A stretch of 64,000 nucleotides of DNA from Qipengyuania marisflavi (GTDB lineage: Bacteria > Pseudomonadota > Alphaproteobacteria > Sphingomonadales > Sphingomonadaceae), in the NCBI RefSeq assembly GCF_005884405.1, contig NZ_VCAO01000001.1, positions 304,304 to 368,303 of the forward strand, in the 5' to 3' direction. The notes under the pieces are model-generated. The model had not been told where the DNA came from and made no database searches. It saw nothing but the letters and a program-made list of their open reading frames with translations. Every line of letters starts with the position of its first letter. The stretch's first letter is position 1. A program made the position numbers and the translations under genes. This document shows, piece after piece, positions 8,655-17,450 of the stretch.

Positions 8655-10520
8655 ATGACCGGATTTCTCGTCATAGCCTTCGTCATACTGGTTGCCGGGG
8701 TGGTCGCGGTGCCGATCGCCTCCCGCCTCGGGCTGGGGTCGGTGCTGGGCTATTTGCTGGCCGGTATGGCGATCAGCCCGCTGCTGCTGGCGCTGCGGGT
8801 CGATATCGAGGGATTGCAGGTCTTCGCCGAATTTGGCGTGGTGATGATGCTGTTCCTGGTCGGGCTGGAGCTTGAGCCCAAGAAGCTGTGGGAAATGCGC
8901 AAGCGGCTGCTGGGCCTTGGCGGGGGTCAGGTGCTGGCGACCACCATCCTGCTGGCCGCAATCGCCATGGTGAGCGGCGAACGATGGCAGACCGCGCTGG
9001 GCATCGGGATGGTGCTGGCGCTCTCCTCCACCGCGATCATCGTGCAGACGCTCAATGAAAAGGGCCTGATGAAAAGCGAAGGCGGGGAGGCCAGCTTCTC
9101 GGTCCTGCTGTTTCAGGATGTGTCGGTTATCCCGATGCTGGCGATCATCCCGCTGCTCGCCATCCCCGAGCTGGCCGGGGCAGCAGGCGGCGCGGCAGGC
9201 CATGCCGAGGGCGCGCACGGGGCGGGCTGGACGATCACCGAGGGGCTGCCCGCATGGCTGGCTGCGATCGTCACCATCGCAGCGGTGGCGGCAGTGGCCT
9301 TCATCGGCAATTATCTGACCCGGCCAATCTTCCGCTTCATCGCAGCGGCACAATTGCGCGAACTGTTTACAGCGGTGGGTCTGGCCTTTGTGATCGGAAT
9401 TGCGCTGCTGATGACCTTTGTCGGCCTCTCCCCCGCGCTGGGCACGTTTCTGGCCGGTGTGGTGCTGGCCAATAGCGAATACCGGCACGAGCTGGAATCG
9501 GACGTCGCACCGTTCAAGGGGCTGCTGCTCGGCCTGTTCTTCATCACCGTTGGTGCAGGCATCGATTTCGCGTTGGCGTACGAACAGTTCGGCACCGTGC
9601 TGTTCTGGTCGGCAGTTGTCATCGCCACCAAGATCATCGTGCTGCTGGTCATCGCGCGGATTGCAGGGATCAAACGCCAGGCCAAGTGGCTGTTCTCCCT
9701 AAGTCTGGCACAAGCGGGCGAGTTCGGCTTCGTCCTGATCGCCTTCGCGCTTGCCAACTTCGTGTTCGACGAGCCGCTTGCCGATCTGTTGCTGCTGGTC
9801 GTGGCGCTGACGATGCTCGTCACGCCGCTGCTGTTCATCGTCTATGACAAGGTGATCGCGCCCCGCTTCAATCGCAAGGACACGCGCCAGGCCGACACGA
9901 TCGAAGAAGAGAACCCGGTGATCATCGCAGGGCGGGGCCGGGTGGGCGGCATCGTGGACCGGATGATCCAGGCAGCGGGCTTCTCGACCACGGTCATCGA
10001 CTACGATTCGAGTCATCTCGAGGTAGTGCGCAAATTTGGCTACCGCAGCTATTTCGGCGATGCTACACGCCCGGACCTTCTGCATTCGGCAGGCATCGAC
10101 AAGGCGCGCGTACTGGTGGTGGCGCTGGATGATCGCGAGCAGATCGACAGGCTGGTCAAATACGCGGTTGCCAACTTCCCCAAGCTCCATGTCGTCGCCC
10201 GTGCCATTGACCGGGGCCATGTGTACGAATTGTGGTCATACGGATGCCGGGACATCATCCGCGAGACCTATGACAGTTCGCTGCGCATGGGCCGTTCCTC
10301 CTTCGAGGCGCTGGGCATGGACCGCCAGCAGGCGCAGGCAATGGCCGACGCTTTCGAGGAGATGGACCGCAGTTCGATGGCCGAAGTCGCAGCGCTGTAT
10401 GACAGCAAAATCCCATCCTACGAAAACGAACCGCTGGTCGCCAAGGTCAAGGAATTGCAGGCCAAATGGGATCCCGTCCTGCGTGAGCAGATGGATGGCA
10501 TCATCAAGAGAGGGCGCTGA
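8655..10520 (+). CDS. CPA2-family monovalent cation/H+ antiporter with TrkA-N domain (KefB/KefC-like)
   Basis: Inner-membrane K+ (or Na+)/H+ exchanger of 621 residues. About 12-13 hydrophobic segments cover residues 1-400, including the family pattern of an early FAEFGVVMMLFLVGLELEP helix and a later AQAGEFGFVLIAFA helix. A cytosolic Rossmann RCK/TrkA-N domain follows from about residue 415 (VIIAGRGRVGGIVDRM, then VIDYDSS and FGDATRPDLL). The tail after about residue 540 is charged and helical. I see no glutathione-gating partner (KefF/KefG) nearby. It sits 54 bases after lpdA with a weak upstream GGGGAGA ribosome-binding site. Confidence 0.9.
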   Translation: MTGFLVIAFVILVAGVVAVPIASRLGLGSVLGYLLAGMAISPLLLALRVDIEGLQVFAEFGVVMMLFLVGLELEPKKLWEMRKRLLGLGGGQVLATTILLAAIAMVSGERWQTALGIGMVLALSSTAIIVQTLNEKGLMKSEGGEASFSVLLFQDVSVIPMLAIIPLLAIPELAGAAGGAAGHAEGAHGAGWTITEGLPAWLAAIVTIAAVAAVAFIGNYLTRPIFRFIAAAQLRELFTAVGLAFVIGIALLMTFVGLSPALGTFLAGVVLANSEYRHELESDVAPFKGLLLGLFFITVGAGIDFALAYEQFGTVLFWSAVVIATKIIVLLVIARIAGIKRQAKWLFSLSLAQAGEFGFVLIAFALANFVFDEPLADLLLLVVALTMLVTPLLFIVYDKVIAPRFNRKDTRQADTIEEENPVIIAGRGRVGGIVDRMIQAAGFSTTVIDYDSSHLEVVRKFGYRSYFGDATRPDLLHSAGIDKARVLVVALDDREQIDRLVKYAVANFPKLHVVARAIDRGHVYELWSYGCRDIIRETYDSSLRMGRSSFEALGMDRQQAQAMADAFEEMDRSSMAEVAALYDSKIPSYENEPLVAKVKELQAKWDPVLREQMDGIIKRGR

Positions 10521-10523
10521 CAC

Positions 10524-11450
10524 ATGACGAAAGGCACGCATCTGTATGTCGCGGATGACCGCAACGCGTCGGTCCTGATCGACATCAATGGCGAGCATTT
10601 CGCGCGAGCGGATGCAAAGATTTCGGTGTTCGACAGCGGCTTCATGCTGGGTGACGGGGTGTGGGAAGGCATCCGGTTGCATCACGGGCGGCTGGCCTTT
10701 CTGGACCGCCATCTCGACCGGCTGTGGCGGGGCGCCAAAGCCATCCTGATGGACATTGGCATCTCGCGCTCGGAACTGGAACGGCGGCTGTATGCCGTGC
10801 TCGATGCCAATGGCATGACTGATGATGGTGCGCATTTGCGGCTGATGGTGACACGCGGCATTCGCTGCACCCCCTATCAGGACCCGCGCGTGGTGGTGAC
10901 GCCCGCGACCATTGTGATCATTCCCGAATGGAAGGAACCCGCACCCGAAACGGCTACGCGAATGCTGGATCTGGCGACGGTCCATGTGCGGCGGGGCTAT
11001 CCCGATGTGCAGGACCCGATGCTGAATTCGCATTCCAAGCTCAACTGCATCACCGCCTGCATCCAGGCTGCACAGGCCGGAGCGGATGAAGGGCTGATGC
11101 TGGACCCGCACGGGTTTGTAGCAACGTGCAATTCGACGCACTTCTTCATCGTGCGCGATGGCGAGGTATGGACCTCCAGCGGCGACTATTGCCTCGACGG
11201 GATCACTCGCGCCGTGGTTATTGAGATCGCGCGTTCAGCGGGCATCACAGTTCGCGAGCGTAATTTCTCGCTGACCCATGTTTACGGCGCAGATGAAGCC
11301 TTCACGACCGGAACCTTCGCCGGCGTTGCGCCTGTGGGATCGGTAGATGGCCGGGTTCTGGGTTCTCAGCGCGGGGCGATGGTTGAACGCCTCCAACAGT
11401 TGTATCTCGCCCGATTGGCCGAAGATGTTCAGGGCAGGGCGCGGCCATGA
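10524..11450 (+). CDS. class IV PLP aminotransferase (branched-chain or D-amino-acid type)
   Basis: Fold-type IV transaminase of 308 residues. Early motifs are FDSGFMLGDGVWEGIRL and FLDRHLDRL. The probable PLP lysine is K172 in HSKLNC, and the cofactor-binding Glu region is GADEGLMLDPHGFVATCNSTHFF, followed by the phosphate-binding AFTTGTFAGVAPV. The substrate cannot be fixed from sequence: branched-chain amino acids, D-alanine and 4-amino-4-deoxychorismate enzymes share this fold. The stop overlaps the following sulfotransferase-like gene by ATGA, so the two are coupled. As I recall, plants carry proteins in which these same two domains are fused, which supports a shared role. Confidence 0.85.
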   Translation: MTKGTHLYVADDRNASVLIDINGEHFARADAKISVFDSGFMLGDGVWEGIRLHHGRLAFLDRHLDRLWRGAKAILMDIGISRSELERRLYAVLDANGMTDDGAHLRLMVTRGIRCTPYQDPRVVVTPATIVIIPEWKEPAPETATRMLDLATVHVRRGYPDVQDPMLNSHSKLNCITACIQAAQAGADEGLMLDPHGFVATCNSTHFFIVRDGEVWTSSGDYCLDGITRAVVIEIARSAGITVRERNFSLTHVYGADEAFTTGTFAGVAPVGSVDGRVLGSQRGAMVERLQQLYLARLAEDVQGRARP

Positions 11451-12175
11451 CAATCCGCATCGCGATGTGGTCTGGACCGCGCAATATCTCGACCGCCATG
11501 ATGCGCAGCTTTGGCGCGCGGGCAGACTGCGCCGTTTCGGACGAGCCGTTCTATGGCGCCTTCCTCAAGGCCACGGGTGAACCGCATCCCCTCGCCGCCG
11601 AGACTATCGCCAATATGGATTGCGATTGGCAATCGGTGCTGGCAGCGCAATCTGGCGGGGCGCCGGACGGGCAGCCGCTCTGGTATCAGAAGCATATGCC
11701 GCATCACATGGTCGGGCCAGTTGGGATCGCCGATATGCCGGACCATCGGCATGCCTTCCTGATCCGCTCACCCGCACGCGTCGTGGCCAGCTACCGCGCC
11801 AAGAACGAGCTGCGCCGACCCGAAATGCTGGGCTTTGCGCAATTGCGGAACTATTTCGAGACTGTGGCGGACCGGACTGGCGCGGTGCCGCCCGTCATCG
11901 ATTCTGACGATATTCTGGCGGACCCGGCCAAGTCGCTCGCCGCATTGTGCGCTGCACTGGATATACCTTGGGACCCGGCAATGCTCGAATGGCAAAAGGG
12001 ACCTCATCCAGAAGACGGCGTCTGGGGCGCGCATTGGTACGACAAGGTCAATGCCTCAACCGGGTTCGGCGCACCGCCTGGGGAACTGCCAGAGCTTGAT
12101 GGCGACTATGCCCGCGTCGCGGATGATTGCCGCGCGGATTATCTCACCATGAAGGCGCATGCGCTAACCGTCTGA
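11447..12175 (+). CDS. sulfotransferase-like P-loop protein paired with the aminotransferase
   Basis: A 242-residue protein with an N-terminal nucleotide-binding loop WSGPRNISTAMMRSF that resembles the 5'-phosphosulfate loop of PAPS sulfotransferases, and a later RSPARVVASYRAKNE segment like the 3'-phosphate-binding region (R..S). The middle holds HMPHHM and the C-terminus HWYDKVNASTGFG. No catalytic activity has been settled for this subfamily as far as I know, so the sulfotransferase label refers to the fold only. It is translated from an ATG overlapping the aminotransferase stop and has no further partner downstream. Confidence 0.75.
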   Translation: MTIRIAMWSGPRNISTAMMRSFGARADCAVSDEPFYGAFLKATGEPHPLAAETIANMDCDWQSVLAAQSGGAPDGQPLWYQKHMPHHMVGPVGIADMPDHRHAFLIRSPARVVASYRAKNELRRPEMLGFAQLRNYFETVADRTGAVPPVIDSDDILADPAKSLAALCAALDIPWDPAMLEWQKGPHPEDGVWGAHWYDKVNASTGFGAPPGELPELDGDYARVADDCRADYLTMKAHALTV

Positions 12176-12262
12176 CATCCGGACGCAAGATTCGCGCACT
12201 TGGTCGCAAGGCGAGGCACTGGCGGCGTATATTGGGCGTTCACTCTCCCAAGGAGAGAGCGC

Positions 12263-12442
12263 ATGGAATATGAAATTCTCGATGAACCACAGGGCCTGGA
12301 TTACCGCGACTGTGCCAAGCGCGACGGCGGAATTGCCGAAGACCATATCGCCTTGCGAAACCAGTCCAGCATCGCGCCCGGCGACTATCCTGCGCAGGAC
12401 CCCAAGGATGGCGCGCTGTTCCGGTTCACAACTGCCAATTGA
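12263..12442 (+). CDS. small hypothetical protein (59 residues)
   Basis: A short soluble acidic protein beginning MEYEILDEPQGLDYRD, with no transmembrane segment and no recognised domain. The start is well supported: AGGAGAG lies 6 bases before the ATG. The last residues FRFTTAN end 12 bases before the 3' end of the convergent tRNA-Ser gene. It stands alone, after an 87-base gap from the sulfotransferase-like gene. No function can be proposed. Confidence 0.65.
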   Translation: MEYEILDEPQGLDYRDCAKRDGGIAEDHIALRNQSSIAPGDYPAQDPKDGALFRFTTAN

Positions 12443-12454
12443 TCGTTTGATGAT

Positions 12455-12544
12455 TGGCGGACAGGGTGGGATTCGAACCCACGGTGGGCGTTAACCCACG
12501 GCGGTTTTCAAGACCGCTGCATTCGACCACTCTGCCACCTGTCC
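12455..12544 (-). tRNA. tRNA-Ser(UGA)
   Basis: A 90-base class II tRNA. Read on the minus strand, the acceptor stem is GGACAGG/CCTGTCC with discriminator G and an encoded CCA. The anticodon stem GCGGT/ACCGC holds the loop CTTGAAA (anticodon TGA), the variable arm is long (GTGGGTTAACGCCCAC region) and the T-arm contains GTTCGAATCC. The G discriminator and the long variable arm are serine identity elements. The anticodon UGA reads UCA and related UCN codons. Confidence 0.95.
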
Positions 12545-12672
12545 GCCTGAGCGATGTCGGCTAGCGTCCACAAATCGATTTGTCACCGATTTTTGATGGA
12601 ACTCCTGCATGATATCGTCCGTAGGCTGAGTATGACACTTGCCGTTCACATTTATTATGCGACAGCTGCGCG

Positions 12673-13695
12673 ATGAAATTTCGTCGCTTCCTGTCCGCCC
12701 TTTCCGCTGCTGCCATCGCTATCAGCGCCCCTCCTGCCGCTGCACAATCGGGTCTGTCGTTCGACGCTTATCTGCAATTGCTGATTGCCCGAGCAAGAGC
12801 CGAGGGGGTCAGCGAAAGCACGATCCGGCGGATGACTGACGGGCTCACCCCCAGCGCAAGGGCAATTGAACTCGACCGCGGACAACCCGGTTCCCCGACG
12901 AGCAGAGGCTATCCCGCTCTTGCCCCGTACATTGCCACGCATGTCGATAGCGCACGGATCAATGGCGGGCGCGATATGCTGGCAGCGACGCGTTCATACA
13001 ATCGCACGATCTCGCAGCAATATGGCGTACCGGCCGAAATCTTGATGGCGATCTGGGGCCATGAAACTGCTTATGGCAAGGTCACCGGCGGCTTTGATTT
13101 GTCGCAGGCTCTCGCCACGTTGGCATGGGAAGGGCGCCGCCGCGAGCTGTTTTCGTCAGAGTTTGTCGATCTGCTCAAGGTTGCCGACAAGGGCTATTCG
13201 CGCAGCCAGTTGAAGGGCAGCTATGCCGGTGCGTTCGGCAATCCCCAATTCCTCCCAAGCGTCTATCTGCGGCTCGCCACCGACGGCGATGGCGATGGCC
13301 GCGCCGACATTTTCGGCAATCGCGCCGATACGCTGGCCTCGATCGCCAATTACTTCCGCGATGCCGGCTGGCGCAGTGATCAGCCCTGGGGCGTTCGCGC
13401 CAGCATCCCCAATGGCTTCAACTGGGGCGCGGTTAAAACCAAACTGGTCGCGCCGATCTGCCCCCGTGTCCACGAGCGCCACAGCCAGTGGAAGACCGTG
13501 CGCGAATGGCGTCAATTGGGCGTTCAGCCGCAGCGTCCGCTAGGTGATGAGGTGCTCACGTCCGTGTTCCAGCCCGACGGCCCCGGGACGCCGGCATGGC
13601 TCTTAACCTCAAATTATCGCGTTATCCTCGAATATAACTGTTCGAACTATTATGCCATGAGCGTAGGTCTACTGGCGGATGAAATTGCCCGATAA
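12673..13695 (+). CDS. lytic murein transglycosylase, MltB/SLT_2 family
   Basis: Periplasmic enzyme that cleaves the glycan strands of peptidoglycan with formation of anhydro-muramic ends (340 residues). A signal peptide covers about residues 1-25 (FRRFLSALSAAAIAISAPPAAA). The catalytic glutamate lies in IMAIWGHETAYGKVTGGFD, and the family block ALATLAWEGRRRELFSSEF and GSYAGAFGNPQFLPSVYLRLATDGDGDG follow. There is no lipobox and no C-terminal peptidoglycan-binding domain. It overlaps the RlpA-like gene by 17 bases, so the two are probably coupled. Confidence 0.9.
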   Translation: MKFRRFLSALSAAAIAISAPPAAAQSGLSFDAYLQLLIARARAEGVSESTIRRMTDGLTPSARAIELDRGQPGSPTSRGYPALAPYIATHVDSARINGGRDMLAATRSYNRTISQQYGVPAEILMAIWGHETAYGKVTGGFDLSQALATLAWEGRRRELFSSEFVDLLKVADKGYSRSQLKGSYAGAFGNPQFLPSVYLRLATDGDGDGRADIFGNRADTLASIANYFRDAGWRSDQPWGVRASIPNGFNWGAVKTKLVAPICPRVHERHSQWKTVREWRQLGVQPQRPLGDEVLTSVFQPDGPGTPAWLLTSNYRVILEYNCSNYYAMSVGLLADEIAR

Positions 13696-14668
13696 CTCTT
13701 CACTACGCGGTCACACGCGCCTTGCGGTTACCATCACACTGGGACTGGCGTTGTCTGCTTGTATGTCCGGGGGTGAGAGCTTTGCGACCAGCGGCGACAG
13801 TGTTGCTGCTGCGCGGACTATCCAGAACGGCCCGGCTGCCGATTATCCGGTGGTGGTTGGGGACCCATATGAGGTAGACGGCGTGACCTATACGCCGGTC
13901 GACACGATGAATTATGACGAGGTCGGCTATACCGCCGCCGATGTTACAGGCGAAAGCGGCATCACTGCGGCGCATCACACGCTGCCGCTGCCCAGCTATA
14001 TCGAAGTGACCGAACTCAACAACGGACGCACTGCGCTGGTCCGTGTCGAACGGCGCGGTCCTATGGCCAGCACGCGTTTAATTGCGCTGTCAGGCGCGGC
14101 AATGGCCCAGCTTGGCATTTCCGACGGAACTGCCGTTCGCGTCCGCCGGGTCAATCCACCCGAGGATGACCGGGCCGAATTGCGGTCAGACCGCGAAGCA
14201 CCGCTGCGGCTGGATATGCCGCGCGGGTTGATCGAAGTTCTCAAACGCAAATTGCCAGAGAAGGGGTCGGTCCCGCTTACCGATCCGCGCCAGGCATTGG
14301 TGAGCGGCAAGGTGCCTACGCCAGCTGCCATCGCGACGCTGGACCCGGATGACGAAGCAGCGACTGCTGCTGGACCCGCTACTACCGCTGCGATCACTGC
14401 CGAACCCATACTGACTGAAACGCCCGCTAAACCGGCGGTGGCGGCCAGTTCCGATGCCGACGGCGATTTCGCGATCCAGATCGGCGCGTTCTCGGTCAGA
14501 TCCAATGCGGATCGGCTTGCCAAGAAGATCGGCGGTTTTGTTACCACCAGCGGCAGCCTCGCGCTGGTTCGTGCAGGCCCTTTCGCAACCCGTGGACAGG
14601 CCACCCAGGCGCTCGCCAAGCTGCGCAGCCAGGGTTATAGCGATGCGCGAATAGTCACACTTCGTTGA
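13679..14668 (+). CDS. RlpA-like SPOR-domain lipoprotein with a shortened catalytic region
   Basis: Septal-ring type lipoprotein of 329 residues. The signal peptide ends at a lipobox (LSAC, Cys28). A double-psi beta-barrel related to RlpA follows: DEVGY (80-84), ITAAHHTLPLPSYIEVTEL (about 95-113) and NGRTALVRVERRGPM. A SPOR peptidoglycan-binding domain occupies about residues 262-329 (FAIQIGAFSVRSNADRL ... VRAGPFATRGQA). In catalytic RlpA the stretch between DEVG and TAAH contains the ASWYG and TANGE-type motifs with acidic catalytic residues; here only about ten residues remain (YTAADVTGESG), so transglycosylase activity is doubtful. It may instead bind denuded glycans at the septum. Confidence 0.8.
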   Translation: MKLPDNSSLRGHTRLAVTITLGLALSACMSGGESFATSGDSVAAARTIQNGPAADYPVVVGDPYEVDGVTYTPVDTMNYDEVGYTAADVTGESGITAAHHTLPLPSYIEVTELNNGRTALVRVERRGPMASTRLIALSGAAMAQLGISDGTAVRVRRVNPPEDDRAELRSDREAPLRLDMPRGLIEVLKRKLPEKGSVPLTDPRQALVSGKVPTPAAIATLDPDDEAATAAGPATTAAITAEPILTETPAKPAVAASSDADGDFAIQIGAFSVRSNADRLAKKIGGFVTTSGSLALVRAGPFATRGQATQALAKLRSQGYSDARIVTLR

Positions 14669-14701
14669 TCCGTCGGCACCGCGCCCGGCGCGGGAGCTAA
14701 C

Positions 14702-15865
14702 TTGCGTATTTTGCTGAATGTCCTGCTAGGTACCTCGCTGGTCGCACTTGCTGCACCAACAGGTGCTACGCAATCCAAGATCCAGCCTGCCATCCCAAGC
14801 GCCGACGACGCACCGATCGCCTATATGCTGGACGTCACCAGCGGACAGGTGCTGTTCTCCCGTGAGGCCGACCGGCGGTTCATGCCGGCATCGATTACCA
14901 AGGTGATGACAACCTTTCTCGCATTCGAATGGATGGAAGAGGGGCGGCTGTTCCCCGAACAGGTCTTCACCGTCCGGCCTGAAACATTTCAGAAATGGCA
15001 CCGCGTCGGCTCCACCATGTTCCTGCCGCGCGATGCGCGCGTGACGGTGGACGAACTGGTGCACGGTGTGACCACGGTGTCCGCCAATGATGGCGCGGTT
15101 GTGCTGGCCGAAGGCGCAGCGGGATCAGTCGAAGACTGGATCGCCGCGATGAACGCCAAGGCTGCCCAGATCGGCATGCGCAACAGCCATTTCTACACGC
15201 CCAATGGCTGGATGGATGAAGGCCGCACCTTCACCACCGCTCGCGATCTGGGCACTCTGGCCGAGGCGATGCTGACCCGTCATCCCAGCAAGTACAAACA
15301 CTTCGTAGGGGTCGAAGGTCTGGAATATAACGGCATAACGCAGCGCAATCACGATCCGATTTCGGGCGTGGTTCCGGGCGCGGACGGCATAAAAACCGGG
15401 TTCACCAATCAGGCCGGTTTTGGTTTTCTCGGCTCTGCTCAGCGCAATGGGAGGCGGCTGGTCATGGTGGTCGCCGCCAGTCCGCGCGCGCGCCAGCGCA
15501 ACGATGCGGCGCGCGCCTTTATCGAATGGGGCTTCGCCGCTTTCGATACCAAGCGCGTCTTCCATGCCGATGCCGTCATCGCCAAGGCGCGCGTGCAGGG
15601 TGCCGGCGTGCCTGCCGTAAACTTGTCCGCACGCGGGCCGGTCAAAATCGACGTGCCGCGCGGGACCAATCCTGCGATCACCATGGCAGTGCGTTATGAA
15701 GGGCCATTGCAGGCCCCCATCGCGAAGGGTGAGGAAGTGGCGCAGCTGGTCGTGTCGATTGCCGGGATGCCCGAACACCGGGTGCCATTGGTAGCTGAAA
15801 CCGATGTTCTAGAGGCCACGCTGCTTCAGCGGCTGCTCAATGGTCTCACCGGATGGATGCGATGA
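14702..15865 (+). CDS. D-alanyl-D-alanine carboxypeptidase (PBP5/6 family)
   Basis: Periplasmic serine peptidase that trims the terminal D-Ala from peptidoglycan pentapeptides (387 residues). It starts at TTG, followed by a signal peptide (LRILLNVLLGTSLVALAAPTGA). The three active-site motifs of S11 peptidases are present: SITK in FMPASITKVM, SAN in VSANDGAVV, and KTG in GIKTGFTNQAG. A C-terminal beta-domain and an amphipathic end (LQRLLNGLTGWMR) fit membrane anchoring. It follows two other cell-wall genes and overlaps tmk by ATGA, which links wall remodelling to this housekeeping operon. Confidence 0.92.
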   Translation: MRILLNVLLGTSLVALAAPTGATQSKIQPAIPSADDAPIAYMLDVTSGQVLFSREADRRFMPASITKVMTTFLAFEWMEEGRLFPEQVFTVRPETFQKWHRVGSTMFLPRDARVTVDELVHGVTTVSANDGAVVLAEGAAGSVEDWIAAMNAKAAQIGMRNSHFYTPNGWMDEGRTFTTARDLGTLAEAMLTRHPSKYKHFVGVEGLEYNGITQRNHDPISGVVPGADGIKTGFTNQAGFGFLGSAQRNGRRLVMVVAASPRARQRNDAARAFIEWGFAAFDTKRVFHADAVIAKARVQGAGVPAVNLSARGPVKIDVPRGTNPAITMAVRYEGPLQAPIAKGEEVAQLVVSIAGMPEHRVPLVAETDVLEATLLQRLLNGLTGWMR

Positions 15866-16500
15866 CGGCAGGCCGCTTTATCGCATTTGAAGGCGGGGAG
15901 GGGACGGGCAAGTCCACCCAGTCCCGTCTGCTGACCGATGCCCTGACATCGCGGGGGATTGCCGTTGCGCTAACTCGTGAGCCGGGCGGCACGCCGGGGG
16001 CCGAGGCTATTCGTAAGCTGTTGCTGGCACCTCCGGGCGAGGGGTGGACACCCGAAGCCGAAGCTTTGCTGTTCGCTGCCGCACGCGCCGACCACGTCGC
16101 CCGCTTGATCCGCCCCGCGCTGGATGCGGGCCGCTGGGTGGTGTGCGATCGCTTTGTTGATTCAAGCCGCGCCTATCAGGGCGATGCCAGCGCGCTGGGT
16201 GATGACCGGGTGCGGCAATTGCACGCAATCGGCAGCGACGGGCTGCTGCCCGACATAACGCTGGTCTTTACCGTCAGCGATGAACACGCCGCTGCCCGGC
16301 TCAAAGCCCGTGATGGCGGGGCGAGCGATGCCATCGGGGGCAGGGCAGCAGAATATCACGCTGCGGTAGGGGCGGCATTCCACGCCTTTGCCTCCGCCGA
16401 GCCGGAGCGGTTCCGCGTGATCGATGGCGAGGGCAGCGTGCAGCAAGTCCACGCCCGCGTGATGGCCGCACTGGCTCCCATGATCGAGGCTGCGCCATGA
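15862..16500 (+). CDS. tmk: thymidylate kinase
   Basis: Phosphorylates dTMP to dTDP; 212 residues. The P-loop is FEGGEGTGKSTQ at the N-terminus, with the DR(F/Y) motif in VVCDRFVDSSRAYQGDA and a LID region near LKARDGG. The ATG at 15862 overlaps the carboxypeptidase stop (ATGA); an in-frame ATG at 15853 is less likely because it falls inside the preceding gene. The stop overlaps holB by ATGA. The order tmk-holB-metG-tatD is a common replication/translation operon. Confidence 0.95.
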   Translation: MTAGRFIAFEGGEGTGKSTQSRLLTDALTSRGIAVALTREPGGTPGAEAIRKLLLAPPGEGWTPEAEALLFAAARADHVARLIRPALDAGRWVVCDRFVDSSRAYQGDASALGDDRVRQLHAIGSDGLLPDITLVFTVSDEHAAARLKARDGGASDAIGGRAAEYHAAVGAAFHAFASAEPERFRVIDGEGSVQQVHARVMAALAPMIEAAP

Positions 16501-17450
16501 CCGCGCTGCTCGGACACGGCAACGCCTGGGAGCAATGGCGCGATGCCATGCAGGGCGAGCGGATGCATCATGCCTGGCTGCTGGCCGGGCGCAAGGGACT
16601 GGGCAAAGCCAGCTTTGCGCAGGCCGCCGCCCGCGAATTGGTAGGCGCCGAGCCAGGCGACCGCCCGCACCCAGATATCCTGACGCTGACGCACGGTCCC
16701 AAGGACGACAAAGAAGACAAGAAGCGCGCAGATGGAAAGCCGTTCGAACTCGCGCGCAGCATCCGCATTGCGCAGGTGCGGGGGATGCAGCAGCGTCTGA
16801 ACACCCGCCCCACACTCGGCGATAAGCGGGCGATCATCATCGATCCGGCTGATGATCTGGAACGCAATGCCGCGAACGCCTTGCTGAAAAGCCTGGAGGA
16901 ACCGCCACAGGGGACGTTTTTCCTACTGGTCACGCATCGCCCGGCCCGGCTGCTGCCTACGATCCGGTCACGCTGCCGAACTCTACGCTTTCCCGAGATT
17001 GGTGAGAGCGACATGGCTCTCCTGCTTGGCGAATTGACACCCGATGCGGACCAAAGCACTCGCGATGCGGCCATTGCTGCCGCTGGTGGATCGCCCGGCG
17101 CGGCGCTATCTTTCGTCGCGCTAGACCTCGGCAAAGTGGCACAGGTGATGCGGCAAATTCTCGAAAGCGGCGATGCCGACTTTTCTAAGCGCGGCGCATT
17201 GGCTGCATCAATTGGCGCACGGCCTGACCGGAACCGGCTGCAGGCCGTGCTCGATCTGGCGCGCGGCGTTCTGGCCGCTCGGCTTGATGCAATACAAGGC
17301 GATCCGCGCGCCTTGATCCATGCGCATGAGGAATTGGTGCGCCTGACCCGCGAAGCGCCAACCTTCAATTATGATGCAGGGCTGCTGGCGATGGAAATCG
17401 GCACCTTGCTCGCAGGCGTGGCGGCAGCTAGCGAGCGAGCCGATGCCTGA
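16497..17450 (+). CDS. holB: DNA polymerase III delta' subunit
   Basis: Clamp-loader subunit, 317 residues. The AAA+ fold is recognisable by a Walker-A-like GRKGLGKASFAQ, a lysine-rich insertion (DDKEDKKRADGK, about residues 75-87), IIDPADDLERNAANALLKSLEEPP and the SRC motif in IRSRCRTLRFPE. The zinc-binding cysteines of some delta'/gamma subunits are not evident. It is embedded in the operon by 4-base and 8-base overlaps with tmk and metG. Confidence 0.9.
   Translation: MTALLGHGNAWEQWRDAMQGERMHHAWLLAGRKGLGKASFAQAAARELVGAEPGDRPHPDILTLTHGPKDDKEDKKRADGKPFELARSIRIAQVRGMQQRLNTRPTLGDKRAIIIDPADDLERNAANALLKSLEEPPQGTFFLLVTHRPARLLPTIRSRCRTLRFPEIGESDMALLLGELTPDADQSTRDAAIAAAGGSPGAALSFVALDLGKVAQVMRQILESGDADFSKRGALAASIGARPDRNRLQAVLDLARGVLAARLDAIQGDPRALIHAHEELVRLTREAPTFNYDAGLLAMEIGTLLAGVAAASERADA

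Noticed and set aside
7176-9488. A very long open frame on the minus strand opposite lpdA and the antiporter
   Set aside because: It is antisense to two well-supported genes; its His/Gln/Asp-rich composition is what GC-rich codons give in the opposite frame, and no motif is present.
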